Counted from the first letter of the stretch, positions 34,064 through 42,804 are shown. The stretch: 64,000 nt of DNA from Cladopsammia gracilis (GCA_022457155.1 JAJGOT010000017.1:1191001-1255000), one strand, 5' to 3'. Translations and numbers: made by a program. The notes: generated by a model from the letters alone, not told the origin.

Positions 34064-34699
34064 TTAAAGTCTTTCATCAAAGTTTTTGGCAATGAATTTC
34101 CTCGGCTTACCCACATACAGGAAAGAGAATGGGTCATGCGTTGCCTTCACATAATCTTCTTTGCTGACATTATTATCCCGGCATAACTCAGCAATTTCTT
34201 TGTTGCTGGGGAATTCGAAGATGCAAAAATGCGAACAATTCACACGGTTATCTTTTGGTGTTCTGAAATAACTTTGCGAAAGATACACGACAGAGCAATT
34301 CTTATGTCGGCCCTGGATAAAATAATCAATCAATGGTTTTTGATTCTGTTCGCAAACAAAATCATCGAAAACAACCAGTTTTTGATTTTCATCTGACAAT
34401 GCCGAAACTGGGATGATTTCATTCGGGGATGTCTCGATGACATCATACCCAGCTTCTTTGCTGATTGGACGAAATGTTTTTAGCAGATGTTGATATTTGG
34501 ATTGGTCAAGATTTTTCGCATAGAGATAAATTTTATCGTAATACAGCAGCGGGCGTAAAATCATATCCAGGAGAACATTTGTTTTCCCCGATCCTGAAGG
34601 GCCGCAGGTAAGCATTCTGAAAGCTCGATTAGGCATGAAAGGATGAAGCTGCTGGAAATTTGTGATTGGGTCATGGCAATCATAATTTGGGATCTTCAT
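34064..34699 (-). CDS. A32-like genome-packaging ATPase (FtsK/HerA superfamily)
   Basis: 211 residues from the ATG at 34699 (MKIPNYDCHDPITN). Walker A GPSGSGKT at residues ~34-41, Walker B KLVVFDDF at ~107-114, then the sensor region VVYLSQSYFRTPKDNR. Size and motif order fit Polinton and virophage packaging ATPases, which pump DNA into the capsid. The frame is intact. Its stop codon abuts the start of the fibre-like gene on the same strand. The longer in-frame upstream extension would run into the divergent gene's promoter, so the shorter start is preferred. Confidence 0.9.
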   Translation of the reverse strand: MKIPNYDCHDPITNFQQLHPFMPNRAFRMLTCGPSGSGKTNVLLDMILRPLLYYDKIYLYAKNLDQSKYQHLLKTFRPISKEAGYDVIETSPNEIIPVSALSDENQKLVVFDDFVCEQNQKPLIDYFIQGRHKNCSVVYLSQSYFRTPKDNRVNCSHFCIFEFPSNKEIAELCRDNNVSKEDYVKATHDPFSFLYVGKPRKFIAKNFDERL

Positions 34700-34755
34700 T
34701 TTATTTTGTAGAACATCATGTTCTACATCCCAAATTTTTATCTGTGAGTAATAAA

Positions 34756-35718
34756 ATGAGTTTATTGAAATGGCAAGAAATTGCAAAAAGCAAATCTGCT
34801 TTGGGTAAAAAAATCAATCTCGTTCACGATGTCATCACCCGGAGAAAGTTGGGTGAAGAAACAAGTCAAATCGGGTATGAAAAAATGTTCAAGCCAGTCA
34901 CATCGAAACTGGATGAGGTGATTGCGTCGAATTTGAAGCCACTTCCCCGGAAAAAGAAAGTGGGGAAAGTCAAACCAGCAGAAATTGATTATTATCCCGA
35001 AGTCGACCCATTTGAAGACATGGATGTTGGTGGTTTGTTTGATGAGCCAGCTGTTCCATCCCAAACAAAGAAACAAATTCCACCAGTTCCTCCAACATAT
35101 GAAGAAATAATGCAGGAGATAGGGGATGACCCACCTGAATATGAAGAAGATGAATCTCCTGATTATGCTCTAGCACCGGGTGACGAAGAGAAAGAAGAAG
35201 AAGCTAATCAGATACTAGTTAACTTGAATCTCGCTGATTATGATACAGTGGAACAAGTCCTCGATGAGAAGGGCTCATCGACACAGCAGAAAAAAAATTA
35301 TCTCGGCAACATTCTTTACAATGCAAACCATATAAGAAATCAATTGAAAGGGTATAAAGCTTCTTTCACCAAAAAAATTAAAAAAGGGGAAATAACGGAA
35401 GAGCAAAAGCAGATCCAGCATCAAAGGATAGATCGTTCATTTAAAGCATTAAATGAATACATAAAGCATTACAAAAGGAAAGCGACAACACTGACAGGTT
35501 CGGAAGTCAGGGGCCGAAGGGGCGGTGCCATCCGTTTTTTCTTCAATCCCAAAGAACTTCTCCAGAAACTTGAAGTCATCATTGGTTCCATCAATGCTGG
35601 GAACACAAACATCGACATCAGAAAGACAGGGGCCAACATTCTCGATCTTCTCTTGAAAGAGGGATTCATCAACAGATCCCAGCACGAGAAGCTCGTCAGA
35701 AACTATTTCAAACCCTAA
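34756..35718 (+). CDS. Conserved Polinton virion-region protein with PPxY motifs
   Basis: 320 residues from MSLLKWQEIAKSKSALGKK. Basic N-terminus, then an acidic Pro-rich middle with PPTYEEI and PPEYEED (two PPxY motifs ~20 residues apart), a helical region (YNANHIRNQLKGYKASFTKK), a short RGRRGGAIRFFF linker and a helical C-terminus ending HEKLVRNYFKP. It is the first of a plus-strand run of virion genes, divergent from the ATPase. Spacing to the next ATG is 1 bp. Likely a structural or assembly protein; no catalytic motif seen. Confidence 0.65.
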   Translation: MSLLKWQEIAKSKSALGKKINLVHDVITRRKLGEETSQIGYEKMFKPVTSKLDEVIASNLKPLPRKKKVGKVKPAEIDYYPEVDPFEDMDVGGLFDEPAVPSQTKKQIPPVPPTYEEIMQEIGDDPPEYEEDESPDYALAPGDEEKEEEANQILVNLNLADYDTVEQVLDEKGSSTQQKKNYLGNILYNANHIRNQLKGYKASFTKKIKKGEITEEQKQIQHQRIDRSFKALNEYIKHYKRKATTLTGSEVRGRRGGAIRFFFNPKELLQKLEVIIGSINAGNTNIDIRKTGANILDLLLKEGFINRSQHEKLVRNYFKP

Positions 35719-35719
35719 A

Positions 35720-36493
35720 ATGGAAGAAAGAGAAATTGTGTTATCATCCTTTTCTGCCAAGACAGGCAGCAACAAACCTGAAAATTTCACAACAAAATTC
35801 CGTCGACCAATCGTTTTGGATCCAAATGAGCGATATGTTGTTGGGCTTAACAGAATTATCAATATGAGTTTTACGTGGTATAACATCAATGCGGCATACA
35901 ATAATCAGCTGATTAGGTTCAGCTCTGATGGTGGGAAAACATTTTCCAATATCACCTTTCCTGCTGGGGTTTGGACATATACCGAGATTAATGATGCAAT
36001 TCGAAAAGCAACAGGCTCCCTCGCAGGCAGCACCCCAGGTAAAAATGAAAAATTCCCAATCAATCTTGCTTTTAGTCTCACAACCTTCAAAGTAACAATC
36101 ACAATGGAAGAAAACTGGCAACTTGATCTCACCCAATCCAATTTCAACGATCTTATTGGTTTTGATCAAAAGATTCTGACAGACAGAGTTAATGTTGGCC
36201 CCAGAGTTCCAAACCTCAGCCAAGATACTGATGTGTTGAACGTTCATTGCGATCTCACAAATGATTCGCTTGTGGATGGGGAAGAGAGTGATATCATCTT
36301 CTCCTTTTCAACATCTGTTCTGCAGGCATCATATAGTTTTACGCTTGAACCCATGAGAGTAACATTCAACCCCGTGAATAAAAACACAATAAGCTCCATT
36401 CGGATCTATATCACTGATGGCCGAAGGCGGATTTTGGATTTAAATGGGGCTGATACAGCTCTCTCGCTTTTATTGAAAAAGCAAATAAAATGA
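35720..36493 (+). CDS. Minor capsid (penton-like) protein
   Basis: 257 residues, intact. Begins MEEREIVLSSFSAKTGSNKP and continues with a beta-rich single-jelly-roll-like pattern (FPAGVWTYTEINDAIRKATG, DLIGFDQKIL) and a C-terminal strand pair IRIYITDGRRRILDLNG. Opening and closing segments fit the Polinton penton (mCP). Placed directly before the small basic protein and the major capsid gene, the usual virion order. Overlaps the next start by 4 bp. Confidence 0.75.
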   Translation: MEEREIVLSSFSAKTGSNKPENFTTKFRRPIVLDPNERYVVGLNRIINMSFTWYNINAAYNNQLIRFSSDGGKTFSNITFPAGVWTYTEINDAIRKATGSLAGSTPGKNEKFPINLAFSLTTFKVTITMEENWQLDLTQSNFNDLIGFDQKILTDRVNVGPRVPNLSQDTDVLNVHCDLTNDSLVDGEESDIIFSFSTSVLQASYSFTLEPMRVTFNPVNKNTISSIRIYITDGRRRILDLNGADTALSLLLKKQIK

Positions 36494-36930
36494 AATCTTA
36501 TGAATTCTCTCGTTTTTTCCACCCCAAATTAGGGCGGTTTGTTTTCCGACATAAAGGAACAGGTTTGATTGTGGATAATATTTTTAAACCAATGAGAACT
36601 GTGGCGTCAACCATCTTCAAGAAATTCGCGAAACCCGTTGCAAAGAAAGCATTGGAATCAGGAATTTCTCATGCTGGAGAAAAACTGGGCAAAAAAATGG
36701 TAGAAAAATCTGGTGATTTGATAATGAAAAAACTGGGAAATATGAGAAAGGGCAAAAAACAGCCAACCCGATCAGCCCCTGCATCCGGAGAGCGACCGCA
36801 GGGAGCGCGACTGCAAGGAGAAAGTGCTGATGATATATTGAACAGATTAATCTCTGGGGGAGCGAAGCGAAGCGAACGAAGTGAGCCGCGCGAAGCTGAG
36901 CGACCCCGGAAAAGAAAAAAAATAATATAA
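36490..36930 (+). CDS. Small basic virion protein (core/pVI-like)
   Basis: 146 residues: MKSYEFSRFFHPKLGRFVFR, a helical basic middle (KKFAKPVAKKALESGISHAG) and a low-complexity basic tail rich in Arg/Ser/Glu that coincides with AGCGAAGCGAA repeats (36858-36905). Contains ISGGA, matching the adenovirus-type protease consensus (M/I/L)xGG|x. The start overlaps the penton stop; the major capsid gene follows at once. Likely a packaged DNA-binding or membrane-active protein. Confidence 0.55.
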   Translation: MKSYEFSRFFHPKLGRFVFRHKGTGLIVDNIFKPMRTVASTIFKKFAKPVAKKALESGISHAGEKLGKKMVEKSGDLIMKKLGNMRKGKKQPTRSAPASGERPQGARLQGESADDILNRLISGGAKRSERSEPREAERPRKRKKII

Positions 36931-36931
36931 A

Positions 36932-38204
36932 ATGGCCTTTCGATCGAGTGAATATCTTCAAAGAAATGAACTGACACGCTTCCAGCTGGATGAAACAATC
37001 AGAGCTCCAGCTAATGGGCAACATCAAACGAAAAATGGTTATAAATTCACAAGTAATGACAGATCCGCATTTTTCGATTGGTACAATGCTTATTTTGAAG
37101 TTTCATTTCAACTCCAGAAAACGGCAGATGGTGCTGGCTATGCGGCGGCTGATAGAATCACCGTTATCAATGGGGCTCATTCCCTGATTAAGCACATGAT
37201 GATCCGATCTGCAGGAAAGATTGTTTGATACTGATAATTTGCATAAAGTCTGTTTCGCTAAAAATTTGTTAGAATACTCCGATGACTTCAGCAGATCAGT
37301 AGCTAAGAACAGTTTCTGGTATTTGGATACGACTAGAACAACAGCTGCTGGCAATGCCGGATTTGAAGCTCGCCGGTTGCAATCTCAAGCAGTTCAAAAC
37401 GATGGAAACGGCGGCGCAAAAAACATTAAAACGATCATTCCCCTGAATCGTTTTTCCTTTTTCGAAGAGTTGGAAGATAAGATGTTTGTGCCTATGCAAC
37501 TGCAATTCGAGTTGACATTGAATGATGATGGGGAATTAATTCATATGGTTAATGGAGTTGATGATAGAAGAGTTGTTGTGACCCGGTTTTTGCTTTGGGT
37601 GCCAAGATTGACCCCCAAAGATTCTCTGTATGACAAATTTGTCAGCGCATTCCTGAAAGAAACGCAATGGAAATATCTGAGGGAAATGTATCAACAATCA
37701 GCTCCAACGCGATCATCAGGATTCTTCCAGATATCTGCATCCATTGACAATGCGAGGCATATTTTTGTTTATTTGAAAAGAACAGCCCCACCCAATGATG
37801 ACCCTGCAGAAGATAATCCTTATCTGATGGACACTTTCAAGCTGAATGAGGGGGATAACGGCTCATCCTTGTTGAACTGCAGGCTAGAGTATGGAAACGG
37901 AGTTTTCTACCCGGAAACAGAGTATGACAGTGAAAGCAAAGTAAGAATATTCTAGGATGTCATGGCTTATGCAATGAGGAAAAATGATTTCAACACTGGA
38001 ACACAATTGAATCTGGCCAATTTCAATTCTCTTTTCCCGTTGATCTATTTCGATCTGACTTATCAAACTGAAAAACCGACAAGAGATCCCAAACAGTTGA
38101 TATTCAGGTTCCGATTGAACGCAGATGCAGCTGCAAACTTCAATGTACATGCGACAGTTCTCTATGAAGAAATGGTGAAAATTGATAAAATTGGAAATGA
38201 ATGA
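36932..38204 (+). pseudogene. Major capsid protein (double jelly roll), broken
   Basis: Forms the Polinton capsid shell. About 420 residues in three pieces. 36932-37228 starts MAFRSSEYLQRNELTRFQ and ends in a frameshift near 37220. 37221-37955 includes FFEELEDKMFVPMQLQF and VTRFLLWVPRLTPKDSLYD. 37962-38204 includes AMRKNDFNTGTQLNLANF. The last two share one frame, separated by a TAG at 37953-37955. The alternating beta pattern and conserved blocks fit Polinton MCPs. Two disruptions make it non-functional. Confidence 0.85.
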
Positions 38205-38242
38205 GTTATCGTGTGATCTGGAAACATATATTATCATTTAAA

Positions 38243-39060
38243 ATGACAACATATCACCCATACAAAGTGTCTTTATCTGAAGGGCAAAAAGGAAAACTTG
38301 GAAAAGCTTTCCGAACACACAGCCTTATCACACTGAGATTAAATGGCAATCAAACAAGCGGAAGTGATGAACTGATGCTGTCCGCCAATCAAATTAAAAG
38401 AATCGGCAAAGCTGCGGCTCTTGGAAATGGAGTTGAGATCAAAATATCGAAAACACAAATAAGAAAGGTGATGAGACAAGGCGGAAGTTTATTTTCTGCT
38501 ATTGTTCCCTTAGCTCGTTCACTGGCACCCACCCTGGCTAAAACACTTGGATTATCAGCTCTTGCTGGACTGGCAAGTGAAGGAGCGAGTCAAGTCGTTA
38601 AAAAGATAAGTGGGAGCGGTCAGGTGGGTGGATTTCTCATCCCGCAAGATAAGATTCAAAAACTGATTGACAATAAACATTTGTTGACAAATAAACAGAA
38701 ACAGGAAATTCTGAATGCCCTTAAATCAGGAGGACAGTTGGTGGTGAAGCCATCGAAAAACAATCCGGGGGAATGTTGGGAACTGTGCTGGCATCCAATG
38801 GAATTCCGCTGGCACTTGAAGCGGTGAAAAAGATGTTTGGGAAGGGAGCTCCAAGAGTTGGGCGTCCAAAAGGAAAAGGTGCTCCAAGATTAGGAGCTCC
38901 TTGGGAACCACCTCCCCCATTTATTGGCAGCTGGGGACGGGGAAAAGCTAAAAAAAAATCAAAAAAGGAGCGAAGGCGCCGCGTCAGCGAGGAAAAGGGG
39001 GGCCAAAAAGTCCATTCAACGACATTCCACTTCTCGGGGCAATACTGTGAAACCCAAATT
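38243..39060 (+). pseudogene. Minor virion protein with hydrophobic stretch (pX/pVI-like)
   Basis: Starts MTTYHPYKVSLSEGQKGKLG. Contains IRKVMRQGGS, then a hydrophobic alpha-helical stretch (LAPTLAKTLGLSALAGLASE), KKISGSGQVGG (ISGS|G fits the second adenovirus-protease site type) and FLIPQDKIQKLIDNKHLL. A frameshift in a G run near 38768 leads to LGTVLASNGIPLALEAVKK and a basic Pro/Gly tail (PRVGRPKGKGAPRLGAPW). Probably a cleaved, membrane-interacting capsid-interior protein. Confidence 0.6.
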
Positions 39061-39713
39061 CGTGAATAAACCCCTGAACAATATTGATCTCATGAAGTGG
39101 ATGGACTAGGAAAATGAAGTTTGATGCTCGGTAAATGTGATGAACAAATAGGTAAATGAAACACGAGCAGATCGTGGAGCAAAGAAAAAATCTGAGCTCC
39201 CGACAGGAATCGAACCCATGACCTCCTGAGGTCCAGGAGGTCATGGGTTCGATTCCCGTCGGGAGCTCAGATTTTTTCTTTGCTCCACGATCTGCTCGTG
39301 TTTCATTTACCTATTTGTTCAAGTGGATAGACTATCTGAAAATTCCAAATTTCAAAAGCATCTTTGCAAGGGATGAATTCATGCCCAAAAAACACAGTCC
39401 ATGCATCATCAATCTTGATTCACTCAAAAATGCAGGAACCCATTGGGTTTGTTGCGCTCCATCGCATGACGGGAAATTCACGTGGTATTTCGATAGTTTT
39501 GGGATGGGTTATCCCCAAGAATTCAGAAGCTCAAAACGGGTGATCTGGAACAGCAGTCAGTATCAAAACATCAACGGTGTCCTTTGCGGGTATTATTGCT
39601 TGTATTTTCTGCATCAATGGTCAAAAGGGAAAGACTTCTATGATATTGTCAAGCCTCTCAGTCTGACTGATTCCATGTTTAATGAAAGATTCATAAAAGA
39701 ATATTTCGATTGA
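39060..39713 (+). pseudogene. Adenovirus-type cysteine protease, split by a palindromic insertion
   Basis: Virion maturation protease. The N-terminal segment NKPLNNIDLMKW (ending 39100) is separated from the body by a 212-bp insertion at 39109-39320. The body carries the catalytic His in NAGTHWVCC, the acidic residue in WYFDSFG and the Cys in GVLCGYYCLYF, ending IKEYFD. The initiating Met is unclear because upstream frames are disturbed. An intact relative should cleave the (M/I/L)xGG-type sites in the neighbouring virion proteins. Confidence 0.85.
39109..39320. mobile_element. 212-bp palindromic insertion containing a tRNA 3' half
   Basis: Flanked by AAGTGGATGGACTA (39095-39108) and AAGTGGATAGACTA (39321-39334), a 14-bp target duplication with one mismatch. 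Arms 39142-39228 and 39234-39320 (87 bp each) are inverted with one visible mismatch. Each arm contains a tRNA T-arm and acceptor end (GGGTTCGATTCCCGTCGGGA), so the element is a head-to-head tRNA-half foldback. It destroys the protease frame. Confidence 0.8.
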
Positions 39714-39715
39714 AA

Positions 39716-39865
39716 ATGAAGTCATATTGTGTGAAGGAGAAAAAACAAACTGAATGCGTGAATCCATCTGGATATATGACCGCAAAAAATGGGAGACCAA
39801 TGTTTTTCTGCCATTGCGCTTCCTGTGGAATAAAAAAGACAAGATTTGTTAAGTCGGGAAACTGA
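39716..39865 (+). CDS. Small DUF5679-like zinc-ribbon protein
   Basis: 49 residues starting MKSYCVKEKKQTECVNPSG, with the conserved AKNGRPMFF and a CHCASCG motif, ending TRFVKSGN. The pattern (YCVKxK...NP...NGRP...C..CG) fits the short viral zinc-ribbon family DUF5679. The first CxxC is degenerate: CVKE lacks the second Cys. It directly follows the protease, with the ATG just past its stop. Function unknown; probably a small virus accessory protein. Confidence 0.6.
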   Translation: MKSYCVKEKKQTECVNPSGYMTAKNGRPMFFCHCASCGIKKTRFVKSGN

Positions 39866-39903
39866 GTCTGCCCTCACAAGGTGGGGGCCTCGGTGACCTG
39901 GCA

Positions 39904-40578
39904 TTGACAGGTGTCGCGCATGCTCTTCCTTGGTTGGGAAAAAAGACTGTTGAAATGGGCCGCTATGGAGCAAGCGAATTGTTGCGAAACAAAAAGGCTC
40001 AGAAAAAAAGCATTGGATTTTGCCCTGGACAAGATGAAAGCATTTCTTGCCAAAACCTCTTCCGATATCAACTGAGCACGGCGATAAGACCAAACAGAAA
40101 ATATAAGACAGATCGAGCAGACCTTGATGGAAGGGGAGCGAAGGCGCAGCCCTCGCGACCCCAACCGAAGGGCGCTGGGGTTGACGTTCACAGCCTGATT
40201 ATGAAACTGCCAAGACCGCCAAAAGGCTTCACACTCCCAGGGCACAATTTCACAGGACCCGGAAACCCACTCGAGAAATAAGTCCGATTCAATGAAAAAG
40301 GAGAAATCCTCGAAATTCTGCAGCAACCCACAGGAAAAACAGATGCAGTTGCTATGCAGCACGATGTGGATTATTCAGTCTGCGCAAAACAATCAAACCC
40401 GCGTCAATGTAAAAATAAAGCAGACAGGAAAACGGTTGCCGCTTTGGATGCGATTCCATGGAAAGAAAGACAGTGGGGTCATGCTTTGGCACGAAATATC
40501 ATTGATGCAAAACAGAAACTTGGTTTGGGTGTCCCGCGAAGCGGAGTTTCGGGCGCAAAAAACGGCAGAAGATTTTGA
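39904..40578 (+). pseudogene. Phospholipase A2-like capsid protein, in-frame stop
   Basis: One frame of about 225 codons with a TAA at 40279-40281. Contains GFTLPGHNFTGPGNPLEK (calcium-loop-like GPGNPL) and AVAMQHDVDYSVC (the HDxxY catalytic motif of parvovirus-type PLA2 domains). A Gly/Lys-rich start (GRYGASELLRNKKAQKKS) precedes. Such domains help non-enveloped particles breach endosomal membranes, so this is probably a virion component. The stop lies between the calcium loop and the catalytic His. Its 3' end overlaps the integrase reading frame. Confidence 0.7.
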
Positions 40579-41514
40579 GTGAAGGCTGGGCTCAAAATCT
40601 AGCAAACGAATTACACCGGCCAATAAGGCGGCGCTTTCCAAAGAGAAGAGGCATTTCATATGGGATTGACAACATCTGGGCGGCTGATTTGGTCGAGATG
40701 GGGAAATATTCGAGGTGGAACAAGGGAATCAATTACCTCCTGATGGTGATCGATGTCTTCTCAAAGTTCGGTTGGATTCGTCCCTTGAAAGACAAGCGAG
40801 GTCAATGAGTCGCGGATGCTTTCCGATCCATATTTACGAAGCGAAAACCGAAAATGCTTTGGACAGACAAAGGGACTGAGTTTTTCAACGGAACAATGAT
40901 AAGAGATAAGAATGGGATAACTTTGTATGTCACGGAAAATCAAGAAAAATCGTCGGTTGTCGAGCGCTGGAACAAGACGATGAAGGAAAAACTCTTTAAG
41001 ATGTTTTCTGCTAACAACAATACAGTGTATTTCGATAAACTTGACAAGTTAGTGAATCAATATAATCATCGTTTTCATTCGAGCATTCGGATGAGCCCCG
41101 CAGAGGTGAGCAAACAGAAAAATGAGACAGGTGTTCGCTAATTTATACGGAGACATGATTTATGCTAAACACAACCCAGCAAAATTCAAGGTTGGCGACA
41201 AAGTCCGAATTTCAAAATACAAACGAAAAATATTTGACAAAGGTTTCACGCCGAACTGGACAGAAGAGGTATTTGTTATTGACGAAATATTGAACACAAA
41301 TCCTGTAACGTATAAATTAGTCGATCTGTTGGGAGAAAAAATCACCGGATCATTTTATGAAGCAGAAGTGCAGCCTACTATGCAGGATGTTTTCCGCATT
41401 GAAAAGGTTATTCGCCGTGACCAGAAGAAAAAGAAAGCTTTGGTTAAGTGGAAAGGCTATTCTGACAAATTCAATTCGTGGATTCCGTTGAGTGATACGG
41501 AAAAGCTTGGTTAA
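40560..41514 (+). pseudogene. Retrovirus-like integrase with chromodomain (Polinton INT)
   Basis: Inserts the element, giving 6-bp duplications. The N-terminal region LANELHRPIRRRFPKRRGIS is followed by the DDE core: DNIWAADLVEM (first Asp), MLWTDKGTEFFNG (second Asp) and SSVVERWNKTMK (Glu). A C-terminal SH3-like part (FKVGDKVRISKYKRKIFDKG) and a chromodomain (FRIEKVIRRDQKKKKALVKW then KGYSDKFNSWIP) close the gene. Breaks: TGA at 40806-40808 and a frameshift near 41122-41140. The start overlaps the PLA2-like gene and no clear ATG is seen. Confidence 0.88.
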
Positions 41515-41520
41515 TGTAAA

Positions 41521-41709
41521 TCTAACGCGTAATACTTAAAATTTCTTTCCCGAAAAACTGTCTAACGCGTAATACTCAAAATTTCTTTCCCGAAAAAACT
41601 GTCTAACGCGTTAGACAATTTCTTTCCCGAAAAAACTTTCTAACGCGTTAGACACAAAATTGCAATATTCCAATTGCTTCCCCAAAACACCTGTCTAACG
41701 CGTTAGACA
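41521..41709. repeat. Five iteron-like repeats with palindrome TCTAACGCGTTAGA
   Basis: TCTAACGCGT begins at 41521, 41561, 41602, 41639 and 41694; the last three form the full palindrome TCTAACGCGTTAGA. Units of about 40 bp also share AATTTCTTTCCCGAAAAAAC. Located between the converging integrase and acidic-protein genes. Candidate origin, protein-binding array or 3'-end regulatory element. Confidence 0.85.
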
Positions 41710-41826
41710 CAGTTGAGATTTTGATTGGCCACCATATGTCAATAACCTGGCAGCTGGGCGATTGCGTGTCAGAATATGAATGTTTGTCATTCATATTCAT
41801 GATTTCAAAACACCGCTTCGCTTCGC

Positions 41827-42102
41827 TCAGCTTCGCTTCGCTTCGCTTTCTTTCAATTCCCGGTGGATTTCCCAGAGGAGGCAACTTTGCTTTTTGAGTT
41901 CATTTTTGAGAATCTTGTTTTCCTCTTGGAGATTCACAAATGACTCAAAGAGGAGTTCAATTGAGTCTTCGCTTCGCTCCGCTTCCTCCGAATCAGAGAC
42001 AATGAATTCCTCGTCAGATGTTGTTGGGGTTTCATCTTCGCTCCTTTCTTCTTCCTCTGAGCAAGTAAGACATCTTTCATGGTCACTTTCATCCGCATCC
42101 AT
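41827..42102 (-). CDS. Acidic coiled-coil protein (91 aa)
   Basis: Starts MDADESDHERCLTCSEEEER. It is very acidic (EDETPTTSDEEFIVSDSEEA) and then forms a coiled coil or leucine-zipper-like helix (FVNLQEENKILKNELKKQSC). The end, KESEAKRS, lies inside GCTTCGCTTCGCT repeats that supply the stop codon. Divergent from the clamp-like gene with almost no spacer. No family recognised; possibly a DNA-mimic or regulatory protein. Confidence 0.5.
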   Translation of the reverse strand: MDADESDHERCLTCSEEEERSEDETPTTSDEEFIVSDSEEAERSEDSIELLFESFVNLQEENKILKNELKKQSCLLWEIHRELKESEAKRS

Positions 42103-42132
42103 TTTGAGATGAAAGATTTCTTTTTCAAGAAA

Positions 42133-42804
42133 ATGTTATTCTCCGCCACATTTTCCAGCAAAAAATTCACACAAGCCTTGATTTCTTTCTTCACAAACTT
42201 TGGGTCAGCAAAACTGTCAATCAGTGAAGAAGGGTGCTTGATGTTTCAGAAAGATGAAGATCATTTTTCCATGTCAGTCTTTTTTCCCAAATCAACATTT
42301 TCAGACTTTGCATTTCATGAGCCATGTTTGGCCTTCAATCCCACATTCCCCGTGAAAAGATTGGAAAGAATGGAGATTGAAAAACAGGATTCATGGATCA
42401 ACACCGTGAGATTCTTTCAAGGTCCTTTCTCAATCTCAGCACTGAGCCACAACATGCATGAAACGGAAAAACCGAAAGAAAGTTTGGAAGAGGTGAAAGT
42501 GACATCAAAAGTTTGTCATTTCTTGCTTCTTGTGATTGAACCACCGCAAGTCGTGGAAATCTTCCGCGATGGGGAAAAAGTTCGTTTCTTTGTTGAAAGA
42601 AACAAATTCTGTTCATTTCAGATTGGGGAATGTGAAACTCCTTTTGCGGTTGTGCCGGCAAAAAAATTCTTGAAAATGAAAAGTTGGCCACTGCCAGAAA
42701 CATTTCTGATTCAAAAAGGAACAGAACATGTGTGTTTCAAATTTGTTGCTGAAGATCAAGTTGTTCATTTCTCTTTCCCACTGGAAAAGACGAATGAATT
42801 TTAA
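42133..42804 (+). CDS. Candidate PCNA-like sliding clamp
   Basis: 223 residues from MLFSATFSSKKFTQAL, intact. The N-terminus follows the sliding-clamp pattern: a short strand, a helix (KKFTQALISFFTNFG), strands AKLSISEEGCLMFQKD and HFSMSVFFPK, a F-x-D-F turn, then FPVKRLERM. The second half repeats a similar pattern (VEIFRDGEKVRFFVERNKFC) and ends with PAKKFLKM, PLPETFLIQKGTEHVCFKF and VVHFSFPLE, as PCNA does. Length is slightly below the usual ~260. The interdomain connector is unclear and sequence identity to PCNA would be very low, so this is a fold-level inference. Upstream Met codons at 42079 and 42109 are possible, but this start matches the clamp N-terminus. It would serve the element's PolB. 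Confidence 0.45.
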   Translation: MLFSATFSSKKFTQALISFFTNFGSAKLSISEEGCLMFQKDEDHFSMSVFFPKSTFSDFAFHEPCLAFNPTFPVKRLERMEIEKQDSWINTVRFFQGPFSISALSHNMHETEKPKESLEEVKVTSKVCHFLLLVIEPPQVVEIFRDGEKVRFFVERNKFCSFQIGECETPFAVVPAKKFLKMKSWPLPETFLIQKGTEHVCFKFVAEDQVVHFSFPLEKTNEF

